This document shows, one piece after another, positions 53,609 to 61,700 of a DNA stretch of 64,000 bases; the first letter of the stretch is position 1, and each line of letters begins with the position of its first letter. Origin of the DNA: Gammaproteobacteria bacterium (GTDB lineage: Bacteria > Pseudomonadota > Gammaproteobacteria > Acidiferrobacterales > SZUA-150); NCBI GenBank assembly GCA_029880545.1, contig JAOUOD010000003.1:205222-269221 (forward strand), written 5' to 3'. The notes beneath the pieces were generated by a model. It did no database searches and was not told the origin of the DNA. It saw nothing but the letters and a program-made list of their open reading frames with translations. Made by a program: the position numbers and the translations under genes.

Positions 53609-54755
53609 AACTGACCACCAGTGACGCGTAATTGCCGCCGAAACCAAAATAGTTCAGCAGGTAATGCCCTTGCCTGGCAGTTATTGCCTGGGCCAGCGGC
53701 GATACATCAAGCCTGGCGTCGTACTGGTCATAGCCCGCGGTAGCCGGCAAAAAGCCGGCCTGCAGGCAGCCTGCAAAACCGGTCAATTCAACAACGCCGC
53801 AGGCGCCCAGAGTGTGCCCGATGTAGCGCTTTATTACGGTGAAGTCCGGTATCTGGTGATGAAATACGCTGTGCATGGCAGCAGACTCGGCGGTGTCGTT
53901 GTCATTACTGCCGGTTCCGTGGGCCTTGATGCCGACAATATCGCTGGCACTGATATCCGCATCGTGCATGGCATTGGTCATGACGCGCGCCATGCTGCTG
54001 CCATCAGGACTGGCGCTGGTGACGTGGTGAATATCACACAGGTTGGCACCTCCGCGCAGGACCAGTTTGCTATTTATGGAATCCGCATCCAGCAATACGG
54101 CACCGTAGGCTTCGCCGAGTTGTAATCCGCGCCGCCGGGTATCAAATGGATGGCAGCCGTCCGGGTCCAGTAACATCATTGAATAAAATCCGCCCAGGGA
54201 AATGGCGCTGAAACCTTCTGCGCCGATGACAATGGCGCGCCTGACTTCACCGCGGGCGATCATGTCACGGGCAACGATCAACGCATTGGCGCTGGAGGAG
54301 CAGGCTGTATGGATGGCCAGTACCGGGCCGGTGACGCCAAACTCCCGCGCAATCGGGCCGGTGACATCTGCTGAACTGCCGGCTTTTCGTTTGCCGGGAT
54401 CGCTGTAGATATCAAGATGCTTGCGGTACTCGGCTTCACCGACAAACAGGAAGCTGGTGGCACCGAAAATCATGGCACAGTCGGTAACAGCTTCGTCCGG
54501 GTTGAGGCCGGCCTGGACCAGCGCCTGGCGTACGCAGCTCTTTATTATGGCCAGTATGCTGTCGCGGCCTTCGCCAAAGCGCTGGCGATCAACCTGGTTG
54601 GTCTTGATGTTGGCGGCAAAACGAAGATCCAGCGCGGTGAGTGGCGAGATGCCGTCGCGCCCTTCGCGCATCGCATTAACGCAGGGTTCCAGCCCCTCGC
54701 CGAAACAGGAAACCATGCCCATGCCGGCAATCGGGATAGCTGCTGGACGGGTCAT
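53601..54755 (-). CDS. Beta-ketoacyl-ACP synthase, FabF-like
   Basis: 384 residues with nucleophile Cys152 in AIHTACSSSANAL and catalytic histidines in KAHGTGSNDNDTAES and YIGHTLGACGVVEL. This is the chain-elongating partner of the downstream chain-length factor, the overlap of eight bases suggesting a heterodimer. It lies just after a second ACP gene. Confidence 0.92.
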   Translation of the reverse strand: MTRPAAIPIAGMGMVSCFGEGLEPCVNAMREGRDGISPLTALDLRFAANIKTNQVDRQRFGEGRDSILAIIKSCVRQALVQAGLNPDEAVTDCAMIFGATSFLFVGEAEYRKHLDIYSDPGKRKAGSSADVTGPIAREFGVTGPVLAIHTACSSSANALIVARDMIARGEVRRAIVIGAEGFSAISLGGFYSMMLLDPDGCHPFDTRRRGLQLGEAYGAVLLDADSINSKLVLRGGANLCDIHHVTSASPDGSSMARVMTNAMHDADISASDIVGIKAHGTGSNDNDTAESAAMHSVFHHQIPDFTVIKRYIGHTLGACGVVELTGFAGCLQAGFLPATAGYDQYDARLDVSPLAQAITARQGHYLLNYFGFGGNYASLVVSYD

Positions 54756-54761
54756 GCTGTG

Positions 54762-55034
54762 TCAGTCGCCGGGCTGGATGAAGTCGGCAAGGGTGTTGAT
54801 ATTTTTCATCACCCGCCGTGCATGCTTGCTGTCATCAATGCGAATATTGAATTCATTCATGATAGCAACATTGATCTGCAATACATCAAGAGAGTCGAGG
54901 CCGACATCGGAGCGCTGGCCGATCAGTGAATCGGTATCACCAATACTGGCGGGATCGATATCCTTGTTGCAGGCCTGAATAATCATTTGTTTCAGCTTGG
55001 TCTTCAATGCATCGTCTTGCGAGCCGGCTGGCAT
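54762..55034 (-). CDS. Second acyl carrier protein of pigment locus
   Basis: 90 residues with the phosphopantetheine site Ser48 in DVGLDSLDVLQINV. Encoded immediately before the KS and CLF on the minus strand. Two ACPs in one locus is usual for aryl-polyene pathways. Confidence 0.9.
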   Translation of the reverse strand: MPAGSQDDALKTKLKQMIIQACNKDIDPASIGDTDSLIGQRSDVGLDSLDVLQINVAIMNEFNIRIDDSKHARRVMKNINTLADFIQPGD

Positions 55035-55067
55035 GTCTGTAAATCCTCTTTGACATTAATCCGCACA

Positions 55068-56357
55068 TCAGCCGTGGCGGAGTCTGTAATTAAATCTCTG
55101 TACGCCGATGAACAGGCATATTGCCCCAAGCGCTACCAGTGCACCAGCCTTGTCCAGTATGCCGATAGTGTCGGCGCCGCGAACAAAAATATCCACGTAT
55201 CCATCCAGTGCCCAGGATAGTGGTGAAATCACCGTAAGCTCCTGCATTGCCGGCGGCATAACCATCTTCGGTACCATGATACCGCCCAGTGCCGCCAGTA
55301 CCAGCACCGAGGTGGCGCCGAAAATGGTGGCTTGCTCGGGTGTTCGGGCAAAGGCCGCTACCAGCAGGCCGTAGCCTACTGCGGCCAGGCTGACACAAAT
55401 GGAAAGCACGGCAATCGCTTGCGGGTGTGGTCCCAGCTCCAGTTGTTCGCCACCAAGCAAGGGCAAGACCACAACCCCTTCGAGCAGGATCAGTGCAATC
55501 TGTATCTGGTTGATCACGAAGTAGGGCACGATCTTGCCCATCAGGATCATGCTGGTAGGCGCTGCCATCACTTGCAATCGTGTCAGGCTGCCTTCCTGGT
55601 GTTCACGCGCCAGGGTGCTGGCCAATGGTATCACCAGGAAAAACATCGCCAACAGCCCCCATCCCGGTGCGTTCACCTGCACCGACGTCGGGGTCGGGCC
55701 GGTGGACGGGCTTTTGTCGGAGCCCAGGTAAGGGTCCGTGACCTCGGCAAACAGCGAGGCTTGCTTGGGTGGCTTCGGGATGGGCACGCTGCTCATGGCG
55801 GCAACGCGATCACGAAACTTGGAAAATGCCTGAAGCATCAACCGGGTTTCAATGCCCTGGAGTACACGGTTGATGATGGAGGCCACCAGGCTGCGGTAAT
55901 CACCGCGTACTGCCGGATCGGCGAACATGCGAATGGCAATTTCATCCACGCGCGTCTGGCCACTACCGGTGCTGAGTTTCAGCTCCTGTTCGGCGCGACG
56001 GATGGCAAGTTGTGTCGAATTTTCGGGGATGTAGATAGCGAACTGAATATCGCCCGCGGTAACACGTTTTTGCAGCTCGGTTTCGTTGAGCTCGTCGTCG
56101 TGGCGCACGACAAAGCTGGCGCTGGCTGCAAAAGCTTCGGTCAGCCGCTCCCCGGTTTCGCCCTTGTCTTTATCAATAATGATAATTTCGAATTTGATAC
56201 CGCCCTGTTCGCGAAATGCATCCTGCAGTGCCAGTGACATGATCAATACGAAAATGGATGGCATGATAAACAGGATAGCCAGGGCCTCGCGGTCACGCAG
56301 GATCAGTTTGGTTTCCTTGATGACCGCAGCCAGGAGTTGGGATAACCAGGTAGACAT
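55068..56357 (-). CDS. ABC-2 type transporter permease
   Basis: 429 residues: one N-terminal helix (LAILFIMPSIFVLIMSLAL), a long periplasmic domain (about 45-220), then five helices including LLAMFFLVIPLASTLAREHQ, in the ABC-2 (YhhJ/NatB-like) layout. With the ATPase encoded 28 bases upstream it forms an exporter, probably for the pigment or a lipid precursor. Confidence 0.9.
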   Translation of the reverse strand: MSTWLSQLLAAVIKETKLILRDREALAILFIMPSIFVLIMSLALQDAFREQGGIKFEIIIIDKDKGETGERLTEAFAASASFVVRHDDELNETELQKRVTAGDIQFAIYIPENSTQLAIRRAEQELKLSTGSGQTRVDEIAIRMFADPAVRGDYRSLVASIINRVLQGIETRLMLQAFSKFRDRVAAMSSVPIPKPPKQASLFAEVTDPYLGSDKSPSTGPTPTSVQVNAPGWGLLAMFFLVIPLASTLAREHQEGSLTRLQVMAAPTSMILMGKIVPYFVINQIQIALILLEGVVVLPLLGGEQLELGPHPQAIAVLSICVSLAAVGYGLLVAAFARTPEQATIFGATSVLVLAALGGIMVPKMVMPPAMQELTVISPLSWALDGYVDIFVRGADTIGILDKAGALVALGAICLFIGVQRFNYRLRHG

Positions 56358-56385
56358 GGAATGTTTGCCTCTTTTGACCGGTTAT

Positions 56386-57372
56386 TCAATCACGCAGGCT
56401 GGTGCCGGTGATTTGCAGGAAAACCTGCTCCAGGTTCATCACGCCCACGGAAAGCGATAGCGCCTCAATCCCGTGTGCCGCCAGCACTTCCATTGCCTTG
56501 CCAAGGAGCTCCAGCGGTTCCGTTGCGGTGATGGACAGCTGCTGGGAGACGCATTGAACAGCGCGCACTCCGGGCAGTTGAGCCAGGGCGCGGATTACGG
56601 GCGCGTCAGTGGCCAGTGCCACCGCGATGCGCATGTGCACGGTATCGCCGTTACGTCCCGTCAGCAGGTCGTTGAGCGCGCCAATCGCGATGATTTCACC
56701 CTGGTCCATGATGGCGACACGATGGCAGAGTTGCTCGACTTCTTCCATGTAATGGGTGGTGTAAACGATTGTCATTCCAGCGTCATTCAAATGGCGCAGG
56801 CTTTCAAATATAAAATTCCGTGACTGGGGGTCGATGCCCACGGTGGGTTCGTCCAGGATCAGTAACTCGGGCTCGTGCAGCAGTCCGATGGCCAGGTTCA
56901 GTCGACGCTTTAGTCCCCCGGAATACGTTGCGGCGCGGCGATCGGAATAGTTTTGCAGTCTCGCAATATCGAGACAGGCGTCAATGCGTCGGTTGAGTTC
57001 GGCGCCTTGCAGTCCTTGCATGCTGCCGAAGAATGCCAGGTTTTCCCTTCCGGTGAGGTTTTGATACAGCGCCAGTTCCTGGGGAACAAGTCCAATCAGT
57101 TGTTTGGCGGCCGCTGCAGCATGGCGAAAGTCCTGGCCCTTGATTTCAATTCGACCGCTGTCGGGCTGGCGCAATCCGCATAACATGGAAAGCAGGGTGG
57201 TTTTGCCGGCGCCGTTGGGGCCGAGCAAACCAAAGAATTCGCCCCGGGCAACGTCCAGCGACACGCCATTAACTGCCGCCCGGTCAGTACCTGGGTACTG
57301 TTTGACGAGGTCGGCAAGTCTGACCATCGGGCTCGGGGATACATCGGTCCGGGCGAAATCAGTCTGTGACAT
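56386..57372 (-). CDS. ABC transporter ATP-binding protein
   Basis: 328 residues with Walker A GPNGAGKTTLLSML, Q-loop LVPQELALY, signature YSGGLKRRLNLAIGLL, Walker B ELLILDEPTVGIDPQ and His switch YTTHYMEEVE. The C-terminal ~90 residues are the DrrA-like extension. It drives the ABC-2 permease encoded downstream and starts this minus-strand unit. Confidence 0.93.
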   Translation of the reverse strand: MSQTDFARTDVSPSPMVRLADLVKQYPGTDRAAVNGVSLDVARGEFFGLLGPNGAGKTTLLSMLCGLRQPDSGRIEIKGQDFRHAAAAAKQLIGLVPQELALYQNLTGRENLAFFGSMQGLQGAELNRRIDACLDIARLQNYSDRRAATYSGGLKRRLNLAIGLLHEPELLILDEPTVGIDPQSRNFIFESLRHLNDAGMTIVYTTHYMEEVEQLCHRVAIMDQGEIIAIGALNDLLTGRNGDTVHMRIAVALATDAPVIRALAQLPGVRAVQCVSQQLSITATEPLELLGKAMEVLAAHGIEALSLSVGVMNLEQVFLQITGTSLRD

Positions 57373-57574
57373 AAGGTGTTCTGGCGATTCAGCTGGCTGT
57401 TTTTATGTGGCCAGAGAATACCAGTTTGTTCGCTGGTTGCCTAAATCATTGGATCACTTGCAGTCAGGTGGACAAATTCGGGATAATTCGCGGCCTGACG
57501 CCGGCGGGTACTGCCGATCAGGCTGTATAGTCAGCCGGCGCGAATCCGCAGTTTTGCATTTCGGGTGTAGTGAT

Positions 57575-58891
57575 ATGAATCAAAAAAGCAAATCCCAGGC
57601 TATCAGCGTAGATGTCGCCGTTATTGGCGCCGGCCCTGGCGGTACTGCCGCCGCCTGCTACCTGGCGCGTGAAGGCCTGAACGTCGCGGTTTTCGAGCGC
57701 GATCCGTTTCCACGTTTCCGCATTGGCGAATCGTTGTTGCCGCACAATATGCCGATCTTCAAGGAACTGGGTGTGGCCGAGGAAATGGAAAAGCGATTTA
57801 TCCGCAAGTATGGCGCTCACTTTGCTGATCGAACCGGCAATCGTCGTTCGCGCTATCCTTTTGCCACAGCCATAGACAAGACTTATCCCTATGCTTACGA
57901 AGTGGAGCGTGCCGAGTTCGATCAGGTATTGCTGGACAAGGCTGTTGAAGATGGCGCAAAAATCTATATGGGCTGGACAGTTCGCGAAGTCCTGTTTGAC
58001 GGTGACCAGGCAGTTGGCCTAAAGGCAGTAAATAACGAGTCCGGGGAAGAGCTGACAGTCAATTGCCCGATGCTGGTTGATGCATCAGGGCACAGCTCGC
58101 TGGTCAATCGCACCCGGGGCAACAAGCACAAGAGTGTTCTGCGTACACGCGCCGCGTTCTTCTCTCATTTCGAAGACGCTTACCGCGAACAGGGCGATCA
58201 GGAAGGCGATATCCAGATTGTTGCTTTCCGATACGGATGGTTCTGGATGATTCCGTTCAAGGGTAATACCACCAGTATCGGTGCCGTGGTCAATGAAAAG
58301 TTCCTGTCTGAACGCACCAAGGATGAGGATGCGGAAGCATCCATGTGGCGTGCTATCAATGATACGCCGTTTGTTGCCAACCGCGTCAAGAATGCCAAAC
58401 AAAAGTGGCCGGCCAAGACCATTGGCAACTATTCTTATGGCTCGACCAGCTATGCCGGTAATGGCTATGTCACTATCGGTGACGCTGGTGCATTCCTTGA
58501 CCCGGTGTTTTCGTCAGGCGTATTCCTGACCATGAAGTCTGCACAACTGGCAAGTGTGGCTATCCAGCAGGCTTTCAAGGAAAAGGATTTTTCGCGCAAG
58601 CATTTTATCAGCTATGAAAAGCGTATTCGTGACGGCCAGGCTATTTTTCTGAAGTTTATCCAGGGCTGGTACGACCCGGCATTCCTGGACCTGTTCTTCT
58701 TTCCCAGCAATATCCTGGGCATTCGCACTGCCATTGTTACCGTACTGGCGGCCGACCTGTTTAATCCGAAGTACCTGTGGAGTCTCAAGCTGCGTATTCG
58801 CCTGATGTTTGTGTTTACGGCGATTCACCGCCTGCGGCTGAAGTTGTTCCGTCGCGGCTCCCGGTCATTGATCCAGCAGCAACCGGTCTGA
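57575..58891 (+). CDS. Flavin-dependent halogenase-like FAD enzyme
   Basis: 438 residues from ATG 57575. FAD-binding GAGPGGTAAACYLAREG, RIGESLLPHNMP, the WFWMIP sequence matching the WxWxIP motif of flavin halogenases, and GDAGAFLDPVFSSGVFLTMK. Halogenases of this kind are present in xanthomonadin and some aryl-polyene loci; others in the family are oxygenases or reductases, so chlorination or bromination is only a possibility. The frame extends upstream without support. Divergent from the ABC ATPase gene. Confidence 0.82.
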   Translation: MNQKSKSQAISVDVAVIGAGPGGTAAACYLAREGLNVAVFERDPFPRFRIGESLLPHNMPIFKELGVAEEMEKRFIRKYGAHFADRTGNRRSRYPFATAIDKTYPYAYEVERAEFDQVLLDKAVEDGAKIYMGWTVREVLFDGDQAVGLKAVNNESGEELTVNCPMLVDASGHSSLVNRTRGNKHKSVLRTRAAFFSHFEDAYREQGDQEGDIQIVAFRYGWFWMIPFKGNTTSIGAVVNEKFLSERTKDEDAEASMWRAINDTPFVANRVKNAKQKWPAKTIGNYSYGSTSYAGNGYVTIGDAGAFLDPVFSSGVFLTMKSAQLASVAIQQAFKEKDFSRKHFISYEKRIRDGQAIFLKFIQGWYDPAFLDLFFFPSNILGIRTAIVTVLAADLFNPKYLWSLKLRIRLMFVFTAIHRLRLKLFRRGSRSLIQQQPV

Positions 58892-58897
58892 TTCGTT

Positions 58898-59179
58898 GTG
58901 ATTATTGCCGCAGATCATCCGTCGCTGGCAGGCCACTTTCCTGGAAACCCGATAGTTCCGGGTGTGGTACTGCTGGATGAAGTTATCGCGGCACTGGCGG
59001 CGTTTGTCGATGGTGCGCCGGTTGTTACAGCAATGCCGAATATAAAATTTGTTTCACCGTTGTTGCCGGATCGGGAATTCAGTATCGACTTTGAACAGAA
59101 AAAGGATGATCTGGTCAATTTTTCCATGACTGCCGGTGACAGCGTGATCGTTACCGGGAGCATGCGTTACACCCTGTAG
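58898..59179 (+). CDS. FabZ/FabA-like beta-hydroxyacyl-ACP dehydratase
   Basis: 93 residues from a GTG start. The hotdog signature DHPSLAGHFPGNPIVPGVVLL is complete, with the catalytic His in GHFPG. At 93 residues it is a short ApeI/ApeP-type dehydratase that would make the conjugated double bonds of the polyene. Seven bases separate it from the halogenase-like gene. Confidence 0.85.
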   Translation: MIIAADHPSLAGHFPGNPIVPGVVLLDEVIAALAAFVDGAPVVTAMPNIKFVSPLLPDREFSIDFEQKKDDLVNFSMTAGDSVIVTGSMRYTL

Positions 59180-59212
59180 TGCTTGAATCTCTTTTGCCAG
59201 GCGGATCAACAA

Positions 59213-60160
59213 GTGACTAACCAGGCATGGCTGCAACATAAAGAGCGGGGCAACCTTCTTGGTCTTGTATTGATCGCAACCATTGCGCGCGTATTCGGGC
59301 GCCGTCTTACGAGTTTGTTGCTGCATCCTATTTGTCTGTACTTCCTGCTGTTCCATCCAAAGGCGGTAGCGGCTTCACGCGGCTACCTCGCACGTGTCCT
59401 GGACGTACGACCCGGCCTTCGCCATGTTTATCGTCATCTTTTCACTTATGCGCAAACGCTGCTCGACCGGGTTTACCTGTATACCGGTACGCTTGATGTA
59501 TTGCAGATTCGTCGTTGCGGTGATGAAGTGAACAAGAAGATGAAGCAGGAGGGTACCGGCGCATTGTACATCAGTGCCCACATGGGCAGTTTCGATGCGG
59601 CGCAGATTTTTGGCAGCGATGATCTCGACCTGCCGATACATATGATGATGTACGAGGACAATGCCGAGAACTTTCGCCGGATCCGGGACTCGTTGTCAAA
59701 AGGCAAACAGATCCCGGTTATTCCCCTGGGTTACCCGGACACCATGATTCGCGCCAAGCAGGTGGTCGATAACGGTGAGGCGGTGGCGATCCTGGGAGAT
59801 CGAACTTTTGGCACTGATGCCGGCATCGTCGTGCCATTCATGGGTGGCAGCGCGCGCTTCCCGCTTGGGCCGTTCATGGCTGCAGCCGTGTTGAAAGCGC
59901 CATTGATTCTCTTTATTGTGTTGTATCGGGGCGGCAATCTTTACGAGGGCCACTTTGAACTACTGGCGGAAAATATTGACCTGCCGCGCAAGAATCGTGA
60001 GCAGGGTGTCAGGCAGCTGGTCGAACTGTACGCGCGACGGCTTGAATACTACTGTCGAATGGAGCCGTACAACTGGTTCAACTTCTATGAGTTCTGGGTT
60101 GATGACAGCGACGATAATGCCGTCATCGGTAGCGGCAAGGATACGGCAAGGTCAACCTGA
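59213..60160 (+). CDS. LpxL-like acyltransferase, copy 1
   Basis: 315 residues from GTG 59213. It shows the lysophospholipid/lipid A acyltransferase pattern: ALYISAHMGSFDAAQIFG (HxxxxD), MMMYEDNAENFRRIRDSL, and DRTFGTDAGIVVPFMGG plus FPLGPFMAAAVLKAP. A member of this family in aryl-polyene loci is thought to attach the pigment chain to a lipid. It is followed by a paralogue. Confidence 0.8.
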   Translation: MTNQAWLQHKERGNLLGLVLIATIARVFGRRLTSLLLHPICLYFLLFHPKAVAASRGYLARVLDVRPGLRHVYRHLFTYAQTLLDRVYLYTGTLDVLQIRRCGDEVNKKMKQEGTGALYISAHMGSFDAAQIFGSDDLDLPIHMMMYEDNAENFRRIRDSLSKGKQIPVIPLGYPDTMIRAKQVVDNGEAVAILGDRTFGTDAGIVVPFMGGSARFPLGPFMAAAVLKAPLILFIVLYRGGNLYEGHFELLAENIDLPRKNREQGVRQLVELYARRLEYYCRMEPYNWFNFYEFWVDDSDDNAVIGSGKDTARST

Positions 60161-60167
60161 GAGATAA

Positions 60168-61076
60168 ATGAAACAGGCCTGGTTACAACAAAAGGAGCGT
60201 GGCAGTGTAACAGGTTTGGTCATTGCGTCATGGCTGGCGCGCATTCTGGGTCGCCGTTTTTGTCGTGCCATACTGCATCCGGTCTGCCTGTATTTTGTAT
60301 TGTTTGCGCCGGCTGCCCGCCGGGCATCAGTTTCCTATCTTGATCGTGCCCTGACCCTGGCGGTAGGCCGGCGCGCGCGGTGGCGTCATGTTTATCGTCA
60401 CCTGTATTGTTTTGCTTCCACCATTCTTGATCGTTTCTACTTTCTCGTTGGCGCCATGCGTTATTTCGAAATCAACAAGTATGGCCTTGATGTTTTGCGC
60501 GATACACTAGATCGTCATGGCGCCTGCGTTTTTCTTGGCGCGCATGTTGGCAGCTTTGAGCTGTTGCGTGTTGGCGGCGCCCGCAACTGGAGCCTGACCC
60601 TGAACGTGTTGATGTACGAGGACAATGCACAGAAGATGCAGTCGGTGCTGACGCGCTTTGGCCAGGGCGTCACCCTGAAGATATTGCCTGTCGGCGGACT
60701 GGACACACCCATGCGCGCAAAGGCCTGCATTGACAAGGGTGAATCCATTGCCATTCTTGCTGATCGGGACCTGGGTGACGGACGAATGATCGAGGTACCG
60801 TTTCTTGGTGGTCCGGCCAATTTCCCGGCCGGACCATTTTTGCTGGCAGCGGCGTTAAAACTCCCTGTTGTACTGGCTTTGGGTCTTTATGATGGCGGTA
60901 ACCGGTACGAAGAGCGTTTTGAGCTGTTTTCCGCGGAACTGGAACTGCCGCGCGGACAGCGCGAGCAGAAGCTTAAGGAAGTTGTTGGCCAATACGCGCA
61001 ACGATTGGAGTATTATGTGCGTCGCCACCCTTATAACTGGTTTAATTTTTATGACTTCTGGAAAAAAGAACATTAG
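60168..61076 (+). CDS. LpxL-like acyltransferase, copy 2
   Basis: 302 residues. It parallels the upstream copy throughout: MKQAWLQQKERGSVTG, GACVFLGAHVGSFELLRVGG, DRDLGDGRMIEVPFLGG, YNWFNFYDFW. In copy 2 the HxxxxD position reads HVGSFE, with Glu instead of Asp, so its catalysis or substrate may differ. Tandem duplication with divergence is evident. The 3' end overlaps the LolA-like gene. Confidence 0.8.
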   Translation: MKQAWLQQKERGSVTGLVIASWLARILGRRFCRAILHPVCLYFVLFAPAARRASVSYLDRALTLAVGRRARWRHVYRHLYCFASTILDRFYFLVGAMRYFEINKYGLDVLRDTLDRHGACVFLGAHVGSFELLRVGGARNWSLTLNVLMYEDNAQKMQSVLTRFGQGVTLKILPVGGLDTPMRAKACIDKGESIAILADRDLGDGRMIEVPFLGGPANFPAGPFLLAAALKLPVVLALGLYDGGNRYEERFELFSAELELPRGQREQKLKEVVGQYAQRLEYYVRRHPYNWFNFYDFWKKEH

Positions 61077-61689
61077 CAAGCGGCATGCAGCTGTAATGCT
61101 TGCCGCCACATTGATTGTGCTGGCCGCCCCGGGAAAGGCTGTTTATGCCGGCCTGACAGTTGACCAGCTCATGCAGAAGCTGGCAGCCGTGAAGTCATCG
61201 GAAGCCAGGTTTGCTGAAACCCGCCACAGCCAGTTCCTGGAAAAACCGATGAAGCTGTCCGGCAAGTTGATTTATGAGGCGCCCGACACGCTTATCAAGC
61301 AAACGACGCGACCGCTGAATGAAACCTTTACCATCAAGGGGCAGCGGCTTGTTGTTGAGCGTATGCAGGAAGGGAAAAAGCTGCAGCACGAAGTTGGCCT
61401 GCATGACTTCCCGGCGCTGGCGCCGGTGGTACTCGGGCTCAGGTCGGTACTGGCAGGCGACCTGAAAACGCTGGAGAAATACTACGATGTCACGATTCAG
61501 GGTAGTGAACAGGATTGGACGCTGAGACTGAAACCCAGGCGGCACGGTTTTGAAGAAGACGACTGGCTTAAGGATGTGGTCAAGCTGGTTACCATGCGGG
61601 GCCAGGGTGTCTTGCTCAGCCAGGTGGAAATAATTGAACCATCAGGAGACAAAAGCGTCACGCTTATCACCCATCCTGACCGCAGGTAA
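61051..61689 (+). CDS. LolA-like outer-membrane lipoprotein carrier protein
   Basis: About 212 residues from ATG 61051, which lies inside the end of the acyltransferase gene. Signal peptide (AAVMLAATLIVLAAPGKAVYA), then LTVDQLMQKLAAVKSSEARF, YEAPDTLIKQTTRPLNETF and QGVLLSQVEIIEPSGDKSV, a LolA/LolB-type half-barrel that holds lipids in the periplasm. Homologues in aryl-polyene loci probably ferry the lipid-linked pigment. The exporter gene follows 11 bases later. Confidence 0.8.
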   Translation: MTSGKKNISKRHAAVMLAATLIVLAAPGKAVYAGLTVDQLMQKLAAVKSSEARFAETRHSQFLEKPMKLSGKLIYEAPDTLIKQTTRPLNETFTIKGQRLVVERMQEGKKLQHEVGLHDFPALAPVVLGLRSVLAGDLKTLEKYYDVTIQGSEQDWTLRLKPRRHGFEEDDWLKDVVKLVTMRGQGVLLSQVEIIEPSGDKSVTLITHPDRR

Positions 61690-61700
61690 CGGATGTAATC

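Noticed and set aside
55332-56237. 301-codon plus-strand frame opposite the ABC permease
   Set aside because: Composition and lack of motifs mark it as a shadow of the permease gene.
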